From assembly GCA_903902705.1 (NCBI GenBank), contig CAIUVX010000064.1, forward strand, positions 1-64,000: a stretch of DNA of 64,000 nucleotides, read 5' to 3'. This document shows positions 24,472-33,793 of this stretch, piece after piece (the first letter of the stretch is position 1; every line of letters starts with the position of its first letter). The notes beneath the pieces are model-generated. The model made no database searches. It had not been told where the DNA came from and worked only from the letters and a program-made list of their open reading frames with translations. Source of the DNA: an uncultured Methylococcales bacterium. GTDB lineage: Bacteria; Pseudomonadota; Gammaproteobacteria; Methylococcales; Methylomonadaceae. A program made the translations under genes and the position numbers.

Positions 24472-26559
24472 ATGACGAGTAAAAATCCACTTTTTATAAC
24501 TACTATTGGTAATCGCTCTCCCTCAGGGGCATCGTGGAGCCCAGAGATAACCAATTTTTCTATTTTTAGCCGTGAGGCTACCGCTGTTGAATTATTGCTA
24601 TACCAGACAGAAGACAGTGATGAACCTATGCAGGTTATGGTGCTTGATCTGGAGGTACAGCGAACATTTTTTTCATGGCATATCGCCGTTGAAAATCTGC
24701 CAGTGGGTACTTGTTATACTTGGCGCATACAAAAACCTGATGGCTCTTGGTGGGAAATATTGGATCCTTGGGCGCGAGCAGTTAGCAATAAAAAATGGAA
24801 TCGTAGTGAGGCAATTCACAAAGCGAATAACAGTGGCTTACGCGGGATTGTTAGTGATATACGCCTTGATTTTACTCATTTACCTTTTAAGCCAAAATCG
24901 TTAGACGGTGCAGTTATTTATGAGGTTCATGTCGGCGGTTTTACCCGCCATCCCACGTCGGGTGTGCAGTATCCAAATACTTTTAAGGGCTTGATCGAAA
25001 AAATACCCTATCTTAAAGCCTTAGGTATCACCCATATCGAATTATTGCCCGTTATGGCATTTGATGAACAAGATGTACCCGATGGTGTGGCAGAACTTGG
25101 TAATCTTAATTACTGGGGTTATAGTCCTTATGGCTTTTACGCACCACATCCTAATTTTTGTGCCACACCTGACCCCGTACACGAATTTAGAGAATTAGTC
25201 GATGCCTTGCATAATGCTGATCTGGGTATTCTTTTAGATGTGGTTTTCAATCACACCAGTGAAGGAAATGAAGGTGGTCCTACGATACATTTCAAAGCCT
25301 TGTTGGATGATATTTTTTATCATCGCTCGTCTGACCGTAAGCATTATCGTGATTACACAGGCTGTGGCAATACCATCAACTGCAATCATCCATTGGTTAC
25401 TCATTTTCTGGTTCACTGCTTAGAATACTGGGTTAATAAAATGGGGGTAGATGGTTTTCGCTTTGACTTAGCCAGCGTGTTCACACGCGGCGAAGATGGA
25501 ACACCATTAGCCAATCCATCACTGCCTTGGAGCATTGAGTTATCGCATTCATTGGTAAATGCGCCGATTATTGCCGAAGCGTGGGATGCAGCTGGACTGT
25601 ATCAAGTGGGTTCATTTCCAGGTACACGCTGGGCAGAGTGGAATGGGCGTTATCGGGATGTCATGCGCCGCTTTGTGCGTGGGGATCGTGGTTTAATAGG
25701 CGAAGTAGCGACTTGCATAACAGGGTGTAGTGACCTTTTCGCTGATGATCATCGCTTACCGTCCAGTAGTATTAATTTTATCACTTGTCATGATGGCTTC
25801 ACGCTATGGGATTTAGTCAGTCACAATGGCAAACATAATATGGCGAATGGTGAAAATAATCGTGATGGCACTAACGATAATTTAAGCTGGAACTGTGGTG
25901 CTGAAGGCGTGACGGATAATCCTCATGTTCTAGCACTGCGTAGACAACAAGCGCGTAATTTCATGGCACTGCTATTTTTAAGCCAAGGCGTACCGATGTT
26001 TTTAGCGGGTGATGAGTTTTTACATACCCAAGGTGGCAATAACAACGCATGGTGTCAAAACAATGAGATTTCATGGCTAAACTGGCAGCTGACTGAAACC
26101 AATAATGATATGTTGCGTTTTGTGCGCGAGTTGATTGCCTTTCGTCATCGCCATCCCTGTTTATCACGTCCACGTTATTTAACAGGTCGTACGGAAGTAT
26201 CGCGTGGCATTCCTGATATTACTTGGCATGGCTTTCGTTTGAACGAACCGCTTTGGAATGATTCAGACGCTCAGGTTTTGGCTTTTACACTTGCGGGTTG
26301 CTCTAGCGAAGAAGAAGATTTGCATGTGGTTATTAATATGGCTGACTATTCTATTGACGTGCCATTGCCTGTTATTGCTCAACGTCGTTGGTATCTTGCA
26401 TTAAACACTGCAGCAATGTCACCTTACGATATAATTGAACGCGACAACCAAAAATTAGTGACAAGACACAATCAAACTATACAAGCGCGTAGCATTGTAG
26501 TTTTTGAGGCACGCGAAACACCGCCTACTACCTTCAGGAATTTAATTAAATTTTTTTAA
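24472..26559 (+). CDS. glgX: Glycogen debranching enzyme (GlgX/isoamylase type)
   Basis: Hydrolyses alpha-1,6 branches of glycogen or limit dextrin. The product is 695 residues from ATG 24472, which has AGGAC 7 nt before it; the track GTG at 24466 is less likely. An N-terminal CBM48 domain (about 1-130) precedes the GH13 barrel. The barrel shows VYEVHVGGFT, DVVFNHT, DGFRFDLASV (catalytic Asp), IAEAWDAAG (Glu) and FITCHDGFTLWD (Asp), followed by the GlgX signature NNAWCQNNEISWL. No other glycogen gene lies alongside. The last 110 residues form the usual C-terminal beta domain. Confidence 0.95.
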   Translation: MTSKNPLFITTIGNRSPSGASWSPEITNFSIFSREATAVELLLYQTEDSDEPMQVMVLDLEVQRTFFSWHIAVENLPVGTCYTWRIQKPDGSWWEILDPWARAVSNKKWNRSEAIHKANNSGLRGIVSDIRLDFTHLPFKPKSLDGAVIYEVHVGGFTRHPTSGVQYPNTFKGLIEKIPYLKALGITHIELLPVMAFDEQDVPDGVAELGNLNYWGYSPYGFYAPHPNFCATPDPVHEFRELVDALHNADLGILLDVVFNHTSEGNEGGPTIHFKALLDDIFYHRSSDRKHYRDYTGCGNTINCNHPLVTHFLVHCLEYWVNKMGVDGFRFDLASVFTRGEDGTPLANPSLPWSIELSHSLVNAPIIAEAWDAAGLYQVGSFPGTRWAEWNGRYRDVMRRFVRGDRGLIGEVATCITGCSDLFADDHRLPSSSINFITCHDGFTLWDLVSHNGKHNMANGENNRDGTNDNLSWNCGAEGVTDNPHVLALRRQQARNFMALLFLSQGVPMFLAGDEFLHTQGGNNNAWCQNNEISWLNWQLTETNNDMLRFVRELIAFRHRHPCLSRPRYLTGRTEVSRGIPDITWHGFRLNEPLWNDSDAQVLAFTLAGCSSEEEDLHVVINMADYSIDVPLPVIAQRRWYLALNTAAMSPYDIIERDNQKLVTRHNQTIQARSIVVFEARETPPTTFRNLIKFF

Positions 26560-26661
26560 CCGTTAGGCAGATGAACGAATAGTAATGTGTCAAAACTTTT
26601 CAGGACAGGTGATTGTTTAGTAGCAGTTAGCTCTATTAAGTTCTTAGCAGCGAGTATGGAT

Positions 26662-26743
26662 GTATTACTTAACGTTGGAGGTCAGGCTTTGCCTGACTTG
26701 CAAGCTCTGCTTGCAAAGCCTGACCTCCATCACACAGTAATAC
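26662..26743. terminator. Multi-arm inverted repeat between glgX and hldD
   Basis: GTATTACT (26662) mirrors AGTAATAC (26736), and GGAGGTCAGGCTTTGC (26677) mirrors GCAAAGCCTGACCTCC (26713). A smaller CAAGC-TCT-GCTTG hairpin lies inside. The nested structure sits between convergent genes and ends exactly at the hldD stop, so it may act as a bidirectional terminator or be a repeat insertion. The ORF drawn across it at 26587-26796 is not credible. Confidence 0.6.
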
Positions 26744-27709
26744 TTACCGCGTTGAAGCTATTGAACGCCTATTCAACCAATCCAAATAGTGGGTAACGCC
26801 TTGTTGAACGCTTAGAAATTCACGCTCATAACCAGCGGCTCTTAAGCCTGAAATATCCGCTTGGGTATAGCTTTGATACGCACCTTTTAAATGGTCTGGA
26901 AAAGGAATATAACGGATCTCCCCTGTTTTATGCCAATCTATCACCGCTTGCGCCATAGTATTAAAGGTTTCAGCGCGACCTGTGCCGACGTTAAAAATAC
27001 CGCGTTGGTCTGGATGATCTAAAAACCAACAATTGACCGCAACCACATCATCAACATGAATAAAATCCCGTTGTTGTTCACCATCGGAAAACCCATCACA
27101 GCCTGCAAATAAACGCACTTGTTGATGCTCAAGCACTTGTTGATTGAAGTGAAACGGGGTGCTACTCATCGCGCCTTTGTGCTGTTCTCTAGGGCCATAG
27201 ACATTAAAATAACGTAAGCCAACAATCGGGCTTTTGGTTTCTGGCAATATCGAACGCACATGTTGATCGAATTGAAATTTTGAATAGGCGTACATATTAA
27301 TCGGTTGTTCACACGCTCGATCTACTCGAAAACCCTGTTCACCATTGCCATAAACTGAGGCAGACGACGCATAAATAAAGGCGATATTTTTCGTAATACA
27401 GGCGTGTAGTAATCGCTTGGAATAGTCATAATTATTTTTCATCACATACTGCCCATTCCATTCGGTAGTTGCTGAACACGCGCCTTGATGAAAAACCGCT
27501 CTGACTTTGTTTAGAAATTTTGGCAGATTAATATTTTCCAAAAATTCTGCTTTATCCATGTAATCGGCGATATTCAAATCGGCAATATTAAGGATTTTAT
27601 GACCATTGGCTAGATTATCGACCAGCAGAATATTGTCGAGTCCACGCTCATTCAAAGCGCGAATTAAATTGCTACCGATAAAACCAGAACCCCCTGTGAC
27701 AACTATCAT
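26744..27709 (-). CDS. hldD: ADP-L-glycero-D-manno-heptose 6-epimerase
   Basis: Last step in making ADP-L-glycero-beta-D-manno-heptose for the inner core of lipopolysaccharide. A 321-residue short-chain epimerase with the NADP-binding GGSGFIGSN, the ASSASVYG segment and catalytic Tyr/Lys in YAYSKFQFDQ. FNVYGPREQHKGAMSS is typical of HldD. The start overlaps the end of hldE by 4 nt; the gmhA-hldE-hldD operon is compact. Confidence 0.96.
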   Translation of the reverse strand: MIVVTGGSGFIGSNLIRALNERGLDNILLVDNLANGHKILNIADLNIADYMDKAEFLENINLPKFLNKVRAVFHQGACSATTEWNGQYVMKNNYDYSKRLLHACITKNIAFIYASSASVYGNGEQGFRVDRACEQPINMYAYSKFQFDQHVRSILPETKSPIVGLRYFNVYGPREQHKGAMSSTPFHFNQQVLEHQQVRLFAGCDGFSDGEQQRDFIHVDDVVAVNCWFLDHPDQRGIFNVGTGRAETFNTMAQAVIDWHKTGEIRYIPFPDHLKGAYQSYTQADISGLRAAGYEREFLSVQQGVTHYLDWLNRRSIASTR

Positions 27710-29130
27710 TCCCCAGCCCTCGCTTTGTTAATCATGCGTGTTGTTGATTGTCCATCGACAAACGATAAAATAATGACCTCGCCACCTGCGTTAAGTACGC
27801 ATTCACCACCTGCGACTTGATCGGGCGTGTAATCACCGCCTTTGACAATGACATCAGGTAATACCCGACAATACAAACGTTCGGGCGTGTCTTCGCTAAA
27901 ATCAACCACCCAATCGACACACGCTAACGCTGATAATACCGTCATGCGTTCTTGTAAGCCATTGATAGGACGAGTTTCACCTTTCAAGCGTTTTACTGAA
28001 TCATCAGAATTGACCGCAACAATTAATCTATCGCCCAAGGCTTTCGCTTGCTGTAAATAAGTGACGTGTCCTGCGTGAAGTAAATCAAAACACCCGTTAG
28101 TCATAATGACGCGTTCATCAGAGGCTCTTGCGGCGGCAATTATGTGGACTAATTGATCTTCGGAGACCACACCAAAAGACGAATCACGGTCGCCGTGCAT
28201 AGCGCGAGTCAATTCCAGTATGGAAACGGTAGATGTGCCTAGTTTTCCAACCACGACTCCAGCCGCTAAGTTTGCCAAATACATGGCTTCGGTGAGCGGC
28301 TTTTGAATGGCAACACTTAACGCCATTACGGCAATGACGGTATCACCAGCACCTGTGACATCAAATACATCTTTGGCTTGTGCGGGCAAAGAATGGCTTT
28401 GTTCGGACTGGATTAAGGTCATGCCCGCTTCGCCGCGTGTTAATAATAGGTTTGGAATTCGTTGTTGCTGTAATAATTGCCGCGTTTTTACCAGTAATTC
28501 AGCTTCATCGCTATACGAACCAATCACCGCGTTTAATTCGGCTAAGTTGGGCGTGAGTATATCAGCATGGGCGTAACGCTGATAATCAACGCCTTTAGGA
28601 TCGACCAGCGTTGTTAAACCTTGGCTTTTGGCGAGTTGAATATAATCAGCCACATCAGTTAATGTGCCTTTGCCATAATCAGAAAACACAATCACATCGT
28701 AATCGGGTAGATGGTTTTGCAAACGGCTTGATAATGTGGCGCGGTCAAAATATAGCGTCGGCTCTTCAAAATCCACGCGAATTAATTGCTGATGTTGCGC
28801 CATGATACGCAATTTACATATCGTGCGAATTGCATTCTCAACCACAAAGTCACAGACCACGCCGTTGCTTTCTAACAGTTGTTTAAGTGTATCGCCTTCC
28901 GCATCCGCACCGACTACGCCCAATAAAGTAACTTGACCGCCCAACTTGGCAATATTTAACGCCACGTTACCCGCACCACCCACACGCTCTTCGGTACTTT
29001 TAACTCGCACCACAGGCACGGGAGCTTCGGGTGAAATACGCGCCGCGTGTCCAGACCAATAACGATCCAGCATCAAATCGCCGATGACTAAAATCCGTGC
29101 TTTATTAAATTCAGGGCTTGTCGCTAACAC
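27706..29130 (-). CDS. hldE: Bifunctional heptose-7-phosphate kinase / heptose-1-phosphate adenylyltransferase
   Basis: A 474-residue fusion carrying out two steps of ADP-heptose synthesis. The N-terminal PfkB-type kinase (about 1-320) has VGGAGNVALNIAKLGG and DVTGAGDTVIAVM. The C-terminal nucleotidyltransferase (about 340-474) has MTNGCFDLLHAGHVTYLQQAK and VNSDDSVKRLKG. Length and order match E. coli HldE. The 5' end overlaps gmhA by 20 nt and the 3' end overlaps hldD by 4 nt. Confidence 0.97.
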   Translation of the reverse strand: MLATSPEFNKARILVIGDLMLDRYWSGHAARISPEAPVPVVRVKSTEERVGGAGNVALNIAKLGGQVTLLGVVGADAEGDTLKQLLESNGVVCDFVVENAIRTICKLRIMAQHQQLIRVDFEEPTLYFDRATLSSRLQNHLPDYDVIVFSDYGKGTLTDVADYIQLAKSQGLTTLVDPKGVDYQRYAHADILTPNLAELNAVIGSYSDEAELLVKTRQLLQQQRIPNLLLTRGEAGMTLIQSEQSHSLPAQAKDVFDVTGAGDTVIAVMALSVAIQKPLTEAMYLANLAAGVVVGKLGTSTVSILELTRAMHGDRDSSFGVVSEDQLVHIIAAARASDERVIMTNGCFDLLHAGHVTYLQQAKALGDRLIVAVNSDDSVKRLKGETRPINGLQERMTVLSALACVDWVVDFSEDTPERLYCRVLPDVIVKGGDYTPDQVAGGECVLNAGGEVIILSFVDGQSTTRMINKARAGE

Positions 29131-29686
29131 TTAATCTCTCCTCAACCGCACCACACCAATAGTGACCAATTAAAATATGGGCTTCTTGAATACGCGCTGT
29201 CACCCTAGAAGGCACAAGCACAGTTAAAGTCGCTTGTGCGCGTATCATGCCACCGCTCGCACCCGTTAACGCAATGACGGCCATGCCTTTATTGCGTGCT
29301 GCTATTGCTGCTTTTAACACATTATTACTGTTGCCCGATGTGGAAATGGCAATCAAACAATCGTTTGAATTACCAAGAGCTTCAACTTGACGGGAAAAAA
29401 CCGTTTCAAAATCAAAGTCATTGGCATGAGCGGTTAAAATTGAGCTATCAGTGGTTAACGCAATCGCCGCTAATGCACGACGTTTTTTTTCATAACGCAC
29501 CACAAATTCTGCCGCGATATGCTGACAATCTGCCGCACTACCACCATTACCGCACAGTAAAATTTTACCGCCTTGTTGTAAGGTGTTAATCAGCAACTCA
29601 GCGGCTGCTTCAATCACTCCATTACAACTGGCTAAGTTATTCATTGTTTCACGATGCTGTTCAAGCTCGTCTATAAAGAGTTTCAA
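29111..29686 (-). CDS. gmhA: Sedoheptulose-7-phosphate isomerase
   Basis: First committed step of heptose synthesis, converting sedoheptulose 7-phosphate to D-glycero-D-manno-heptose 7-phosphate. A 191-residue SIS-domain protein with GNGGSAADCQHIAAEFV, STSGNSNNVLKA and the C-terminal QEAHILIGHYWCGAVEE. The His and Glu zinc/active-site residues are in place. It is the first gene of the gmhA-hldE-hldD operon; its end overlaps the hldE start. Confidence 0.96.
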   Translation of the reverse strand: MKLFIDELEQHRETMNNLASCNGVIEAAAELLINTLQQGGKILLCGNGGSAADCQHIAAEFVVRYEKKRRALAAIALTTDSSILTAHANDFDFETVFSRQVEALGNSNDCLIAISTSGNSNNVLKAAIAARNKGMAVIALTGASGGMIRAQATLTVLVPSRVTARIQEAHILIGHYWCGAVEERLSVSDKP

Positions 29687-29938
29687 TACCTTGTCTCCGC
29701 TGTCGCATTTTTATAATGAGTTTATTTTATCATTACTAGCGGGGCTATGAGGGATGTTGTGTGTTATTGGTAAAACGACAAGTTTCAGTTTTGTAATTAT
29801 CATGCGGGGGCATTGGGTGACTCAGTGGGTTTTATAGTTTCCACGCCAGAGAGAGGGAACGATGTATGCTGAGTCATTATATCGTACAATGTACCCCATA
29901 AACTGCCACTACCCACTAGAACCCCTCATTAAACCTCC

Positions 29939-31822
29939 ATGCTAAATTTTAAAAATATCGCCTTGCGCCGTGGTGCGCGGGTTTTGTTTGCTAACTCTAC
30001 TTTCACGATACACAAAGGACAAAAAGTCGGTTTTACAGGCGCGAATGGCGCGGGTAAATCGAGTTTTTTCGCGCTGGTTAAAGACGAGCTGCATTTGGAT
30101 GAAGGTGAATTTACTTTGCCGCCCAATTTGGCGATTGCCCATGTTTCGCAGGAAATGCCCGCCACTGAACGCGCCGCGATTGATTATATTATCGATGGTG
30201 ATGCTGAATTAAGACGCTTGCAGCAACAACTTGCCCAAGCTGAACAAGCCGACAATGGTTTAAAACAAGCGGAACTACACGCGGCGTTAGATATTATTGG
30301 TGGCTATACTGCCCAAACTCGCGCCGCTCGATTAATGAATGGTTTGGGTTTTAACGATAGCCAACACCAAAATCCTGTTAGTTCCTTTTCAGGCGGTTGG
30401 CGTATGCGTTTGAATTTAGCGCAAGCCTTGATGTGTCGCTCCGATGTGTTGTTATTGGACGAACCGACTAACCATCTGGATTTAGACGCGGTTATCTGGT
30501 TACAGGACTGGCTGTGTAAATACGAAGGCACGTTGTTATTGGTTTCGCATGACAGGGATTTTTTGGACACGATTACTGACCACATCGTCCATATTGAACA
30601 AGGCAAAGCGGAAATCTACACTGGCAATTATTCAGCGTTTGAACGCATGAGAGCGGAAAAACTGGCACAACAACAATCTGCTTATCTCAAACAACAACGT
30701 GAAATCGCGCATATTCAAAGTTTTGTCACGCGCTTCAAAGCCCAAGCCACTAAAGCACGGCAAGCGCAAAGCCGTATTAAAGCCTTGGAGCGTATGGAAT
30801 TGATTGCCCTTGCCCATGTCGATTCACCGTTTGATTTTAGTTTTCCTGCGCCGTTAAAAATGCCTAATCCGCTATTGACGCTGGAAAAAGTTGATATTGG
30901 TTATGGCGATAAGTGCATTATTAAACAGGCAAGTTTAACGATTGCCGCGGGCGATAGAATCGGTTTATTAGGGCCAAACGGCGCGGGTAAATCCAGCTTA
31001 ATTAAAGTATTGGCGGGCGATATGTTGCCCTTATTAGGTACACGCCGCGAAGCGCAAGACTTAAAAATCGGTTATTTTGCCCAGCATCAACTGGAACAAT
31101 TACGGCTAGATGAAAGTCCGTTATGGCACGTTCAACAACTCGATAAAACCGCAACTGAAAAAGAGCTGCGCAATTTTTTAGGCGGCTTTGATTTTCGGGG
31201 CGATAAAGTATCGGAAGTGGTTCGACCGTTTTCGGGTGGTGAAAAAGCCCGTTTAGTGCTGGCGTTGTTGGTTTATCAAAATCCTAATTTATTATTATTG
31301 GACGAGCCAACCAACCATTTAGATTTAGAAATGCGCCATGCCTTAAGCGTTGCTTTGCAGGATTTTCAAGGTGCGATGGTGGTAGTGTCGCATGATCGGC
31401 ATTTATTGCGTTCGGTGACAGACCAATTATTATTGGTATCAGGCGGTAAAGTACAGCCGTTTGATGGTGATTTAGATGATTACCGACTCTGGTTGACTGA
31501 ACAGAAAAAAGCCGAAGAAAAACCTGCTGAAAACCTTGAACCGAGTGTGTCGCGTAAAGATCAGCGCAAGGTAGATGCTGAAAATCGCCGTAAATATAAA
31601 CCGCTCTACGATGCCTTGAAAAAAGCCGAAGACGCAGTGGAAAAATATCATGCGGAACAAAAACAGTTAGAGCAACAATTGGCTGATCCTGCTATTTATG
31701 AAGACGGCGAAAAACCCCGTTTGAAACAAGTGCTGGATCGTAAAGTGCAAGTCGATAAATTACTAGAAGAGGCAGAAATGGCGTGGATGGATGCCGAAGA
31801 ACAAGTGGCTGCGATACAATAA
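29939..31822 (+). CDS. yheS: ABC-F family ATPase YheS
   Basis: A 627-residue cytosolic ABC-F protein. Domain 1 has Walker A GANGAGKSS, signature SSFSGGWRMR and Walker B LLLDEPTNH. Domain 2 has GPNGAGKSS, PFSGGEKAR and LLLDEPTNH. The linker between them (KAQATKARQAQSRIKALERM) is the ribosome-contacting hairpin. A charged C-terminal coiled-coil extension of about 100 residues (KADAENRR-like, EKYHAEQKQLEQQLADPAIYEDG) marks the YheS/Uup side of the family. The 252-bp gap before it is shared with the divergent gmhA operon. Confidence 0.94.
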   Translation: MLNFKNIALRRGARVLFANSTFTIHKGQKVGFTGANGAGKSSFFALVKDELHLDEGEFTLPPNLAIAHVSQEMPATERAAIDYIIDGDAELRRLQQQLAQAEQADNGLKQAELHAALDIIGGYTAQTRAARLMNGLGFNDSQHQNPVSSFSGGWRMRLNLAQALMCRSDVLLLDEPTNHLDLDAVIWLQDWLCKYEGTLLLVSHDRDFLDTITDHIVHIEQGKAEIYTGNYSAFERMRAEKLAQQQSAYLKQQREIAHIQSFVTRFKAQATKARQAQSRIKALERMELIALAHVDSPFDFSFPAPLKMPNPLLTLEKVDIGYGDKCIIKQASLTIAAGDRIGLLGPNGAGKSSLIKVLAGDMLPLLGTRREAQDLKIGYFAQHQLEQLRLDESPLWHVQQLDKTATEKELRNFLGGFDFRGDKVSEVVRPFSGGEKARLVLALLVYQNPNLLLLDEPTNHLDLEMRHALSVALQDFQGAMVVVSHDRHLLRSVTDQLLLVSGGKVQPFDGDLDDYRLWLTEQKKAEEKPAENLEPSVSRKDQRKVDAENRRKYKPLYDALKKAEDAVEKYHAEQKQLEQQLADPAIYEDGEKPRLKQVLDRKVQVDKLLEEAEMAWMDAEEQVAAIQ

Positions 31823-31871
31823 CGAAAACACTGCCATGCCTATACCTTCCCTGAGTTTTTTATAATCAATC

Positions 31872-33245
31872 ATGCCATTAGCTAAACGTCAACTTGCAAC
31901 GCTTCCTTACTTTACTGATAGTACCGCGCTTTTTTCTCAGCTTGCCAATAAACCGTGGTCAGTGTTTCTCGATAGCGGTTATCCACATAGTCAGCAAGGG
32001 CGTTATGATATTCTTGCCGCTGATCCTGTGTGTACCTTAGTGACACAGGGTGATATAACTGAAATAAATCAACGGGGTTGCGTGACACACTCTAGCGATA
32101 ATCCTTTTGATTTAGTCAAAGAGCAGTTACTTGCTCACGGTACGGGCGAGTTGTCTGATTTGCCGTTTAATGGCGGTGCTATCGGTTATTTTTCCTATGA
32201 TTTAGCTCGCCGTTTAGAGCATTTACCTGTGTTGGCAGAAGATGCAGAAGGCATTGCTGAAATGGCAGTGGGTATTTATGCGTGGGCGGTGATTGTTGAC
32301 CATCAACAACAACAAAGTTTTTTAATTGCTCATGCACTTGATGAAACCACTTGGCAGGATTTGCTTGCCCAGTTTAGCCAGTTACCGATTACGCCACTTT
32401 ATCAGCCATTTCAAGTGACTAGCCCCGTGCAGTCGAATATGGATAAAGCGGGTTATCGCAAAGCCTTTGAACGCATTAAGCATTATTTGAAAGAAGGCGA
32501 TTGTTATCAGGTTAATTTAACGCAACGCTTTTCTGCCAGTTGTTTAGGTAATCCGTGGACTGCGTATCAAACATTACGCGAGTTAAACGCTGCGCCATTC
32601 AGTGCGTATTTGAATTTGCCTGAGGTGCGAATACTCAGTTCTTCGCCTGAGCGTTTTTTGCATCTAGCCGATGGTATTGTGGAAACCAAACCCATTAAAG
32701 GTACTCGTCCGCGTAAAGCAGATGAAGCGGAAGATCAGCAACAAATACAACAGCTTATTGCCAGCAACAAAGATCGCGCTGAAAACCTGATGATTGTTGA
32801 TTTATTGCGTAATGATATTAGTAAAACCTGTACTAAGGTGAAAGTTCCCGTGATTTTTGATGTCGAAACCTATACAACCGTGCATCATTTGGTTAGTACG
32901 GTAACGGGCGTGTTAGGCGACAATCAACACGCGCTGGATGTATTAAAAAGTTGTTTCCCTGGTGGTTCAATTACAGGTGCGCCGAAAATTCGGGCAATGG
33001 AAGTGATTGAAGAACTTGAGCCACATCGGCGCGGCGTTTATTGCGGTTCTATCGGTTATATCGGTTTTAACGGTAATATGGACAGTAATATTGCAATAAG
33101 AACGCTGGTACATTCCAATAATACTATTCGTTTTTGGGCAGGTGGTGGTATTGTCAATGATTCAGTGGTGGAAGCAGAATATCAAGAATGTTTTGATAAA
33201 GCTGCCGCACTGTTGGATTTATTGCAACAATTCACGGTGTTATGA
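31872..33245 (+). CDS. pabB: Aminodeoxychorismate synthase component I
   Basis: Uses ammonia from the glutaminase subunit to convert chorismate to 4-amino-4-deoxychorismate, the precursor of p-aminobenzoate for folate (and tetrahydromethanopterin where made). The 457-residue length fits PabB. Chorismate-binding motifs include KEGDCYQVNLTQRF, SSSPERFL, ETKPIKGTRPR, DLLRNDISKTC and GGSITGAPKIRAMEVIEELE. The PIKGT motif is the PabB variant with its key Lys. The stop overlaps the next start by 4 nt. Confidence 0.94.
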   Translation: MPLAKRQLATLPYFTDSTALFSQLANKPWSVFLDSGYPHSQQGRYDILAADPVCTLVTQGDITEINQRGCVTHSSDNPFDLVKEQLLAHGTGELSDLPFNGGAIGYFSYDLARRLEHLPVLAEDAEGIAEMAVGIYAWAVIVDHQQQQSFLIAHALDETTWQDLLAQFSQLPITPLYQPFQVTSPVQSNMDKAGYRKAFERIKHYLKEGDCYQVNLTQRFSASCLGNPWTAYQTLRELNAAPFSAYLNLPEVRILSSSPERFLHLADGIVETKPIKGTRPRKADEAEDQQQIQQLIASNKDRAENLMIVDLLRNDISKTCTKVKVPVIFDVETYTTVHHLVSTVTGVLGDNQHALDVLKSCFPGGSITGAPKIRAMEVIEELEPHRRGVYCGSIGYIGFNGNMDSNIAIRTLVHSNNTIRFWAGGGIVNDSVVEAEYQECFDKAAALLDLLQQFTVL

Positions 33246-33793
33246 TTGTTATTAAACTTGGCGGTAGTTTAGCGGCGGCTAATACCTTGCTGGATTGTTT
33301 AAACCGACTGGAACAAAACTATCAGGGCAGGGCGGTAGTGATTGTTCCAGGTGGTGGTGTGTTTGCGGAGCAAGTTAGAATTGCTCAACAATACTGGCAG
33401 TTTGATGACTACAGCGCACACGCAATGGCAGTATTAGCCATGCAGCAAATGGCGTGGTTATTTAAAGGCTTGAAAGCTGATTTTGTGCTGGTGCATTCAG
33501 TCAGTGCGATTGCCCAACAGAGTGAACAAAAAATCCTTATTTGGTCGCCTAACCTTGATGAGCTTAATAATGCTGGCATTCCTGCAACGTGGGATATTAG
33601 CTCTGATAGTCTTGCCGCGTGGTTGGCTAAAACGTTATTAGCCGATGAATTAATTTTAGTAAAATCAGCGGCAATTGATTCCAAACTGAGCCTTGCACAA
33701 TTTGCCGACTACGGCATTATTGATAAGGCTTTTTGTGAATGCGTAGCGAATACTGGCTTTAGCATTCGTATAATTAATCAACAATATATCTAG
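33242..33793 (+). CDS. Small amino-acid-kinase superfamily protein (MfnE-like?)
   Basis: A 183-residue kinase with the fold's IKLGGSL start, a VPGGGVFAEQV phosphate loop, a DELNNAG-like segment and WDISSDSLAAWLAK before a C-terminal LVKSA strand. It is too short for aspartokinase or acetylglutamate kinase. It resembles the compact archaeal-type kinases, such as MfnE of methanofuran synthesis, whose relatives occur in bacteria using tetrahydromethanopterin-linked C1 transfer. The direct coupling to pabB (4-nt overlap) fits a role in a p-aminobenzoate-derived cofactor. This functional link is inference. Confidence 0.68.
   Translation: MIVIKLGGSLAAANTLLDCLNRLEQNYQGRAVVIVPGGGVFAEQVRIAQQYWQFDDYSAHAMAVLAMQQMAWLFKGLKADFVLVHSVSAIAQQSEQKILIWSPNLDELNNAGIPATWDISSDSLAAWLAKTLLADELILVKSAAIDSKLSLAQFADYGIIDKAFCECVANTGFSIRIINQQYI

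Noticed and set aside
26587-26796. 69-residue ORF after glgX
   Set aside because: Runs through the nested inverted repeat and into the 3' end of hldD on the other strand.
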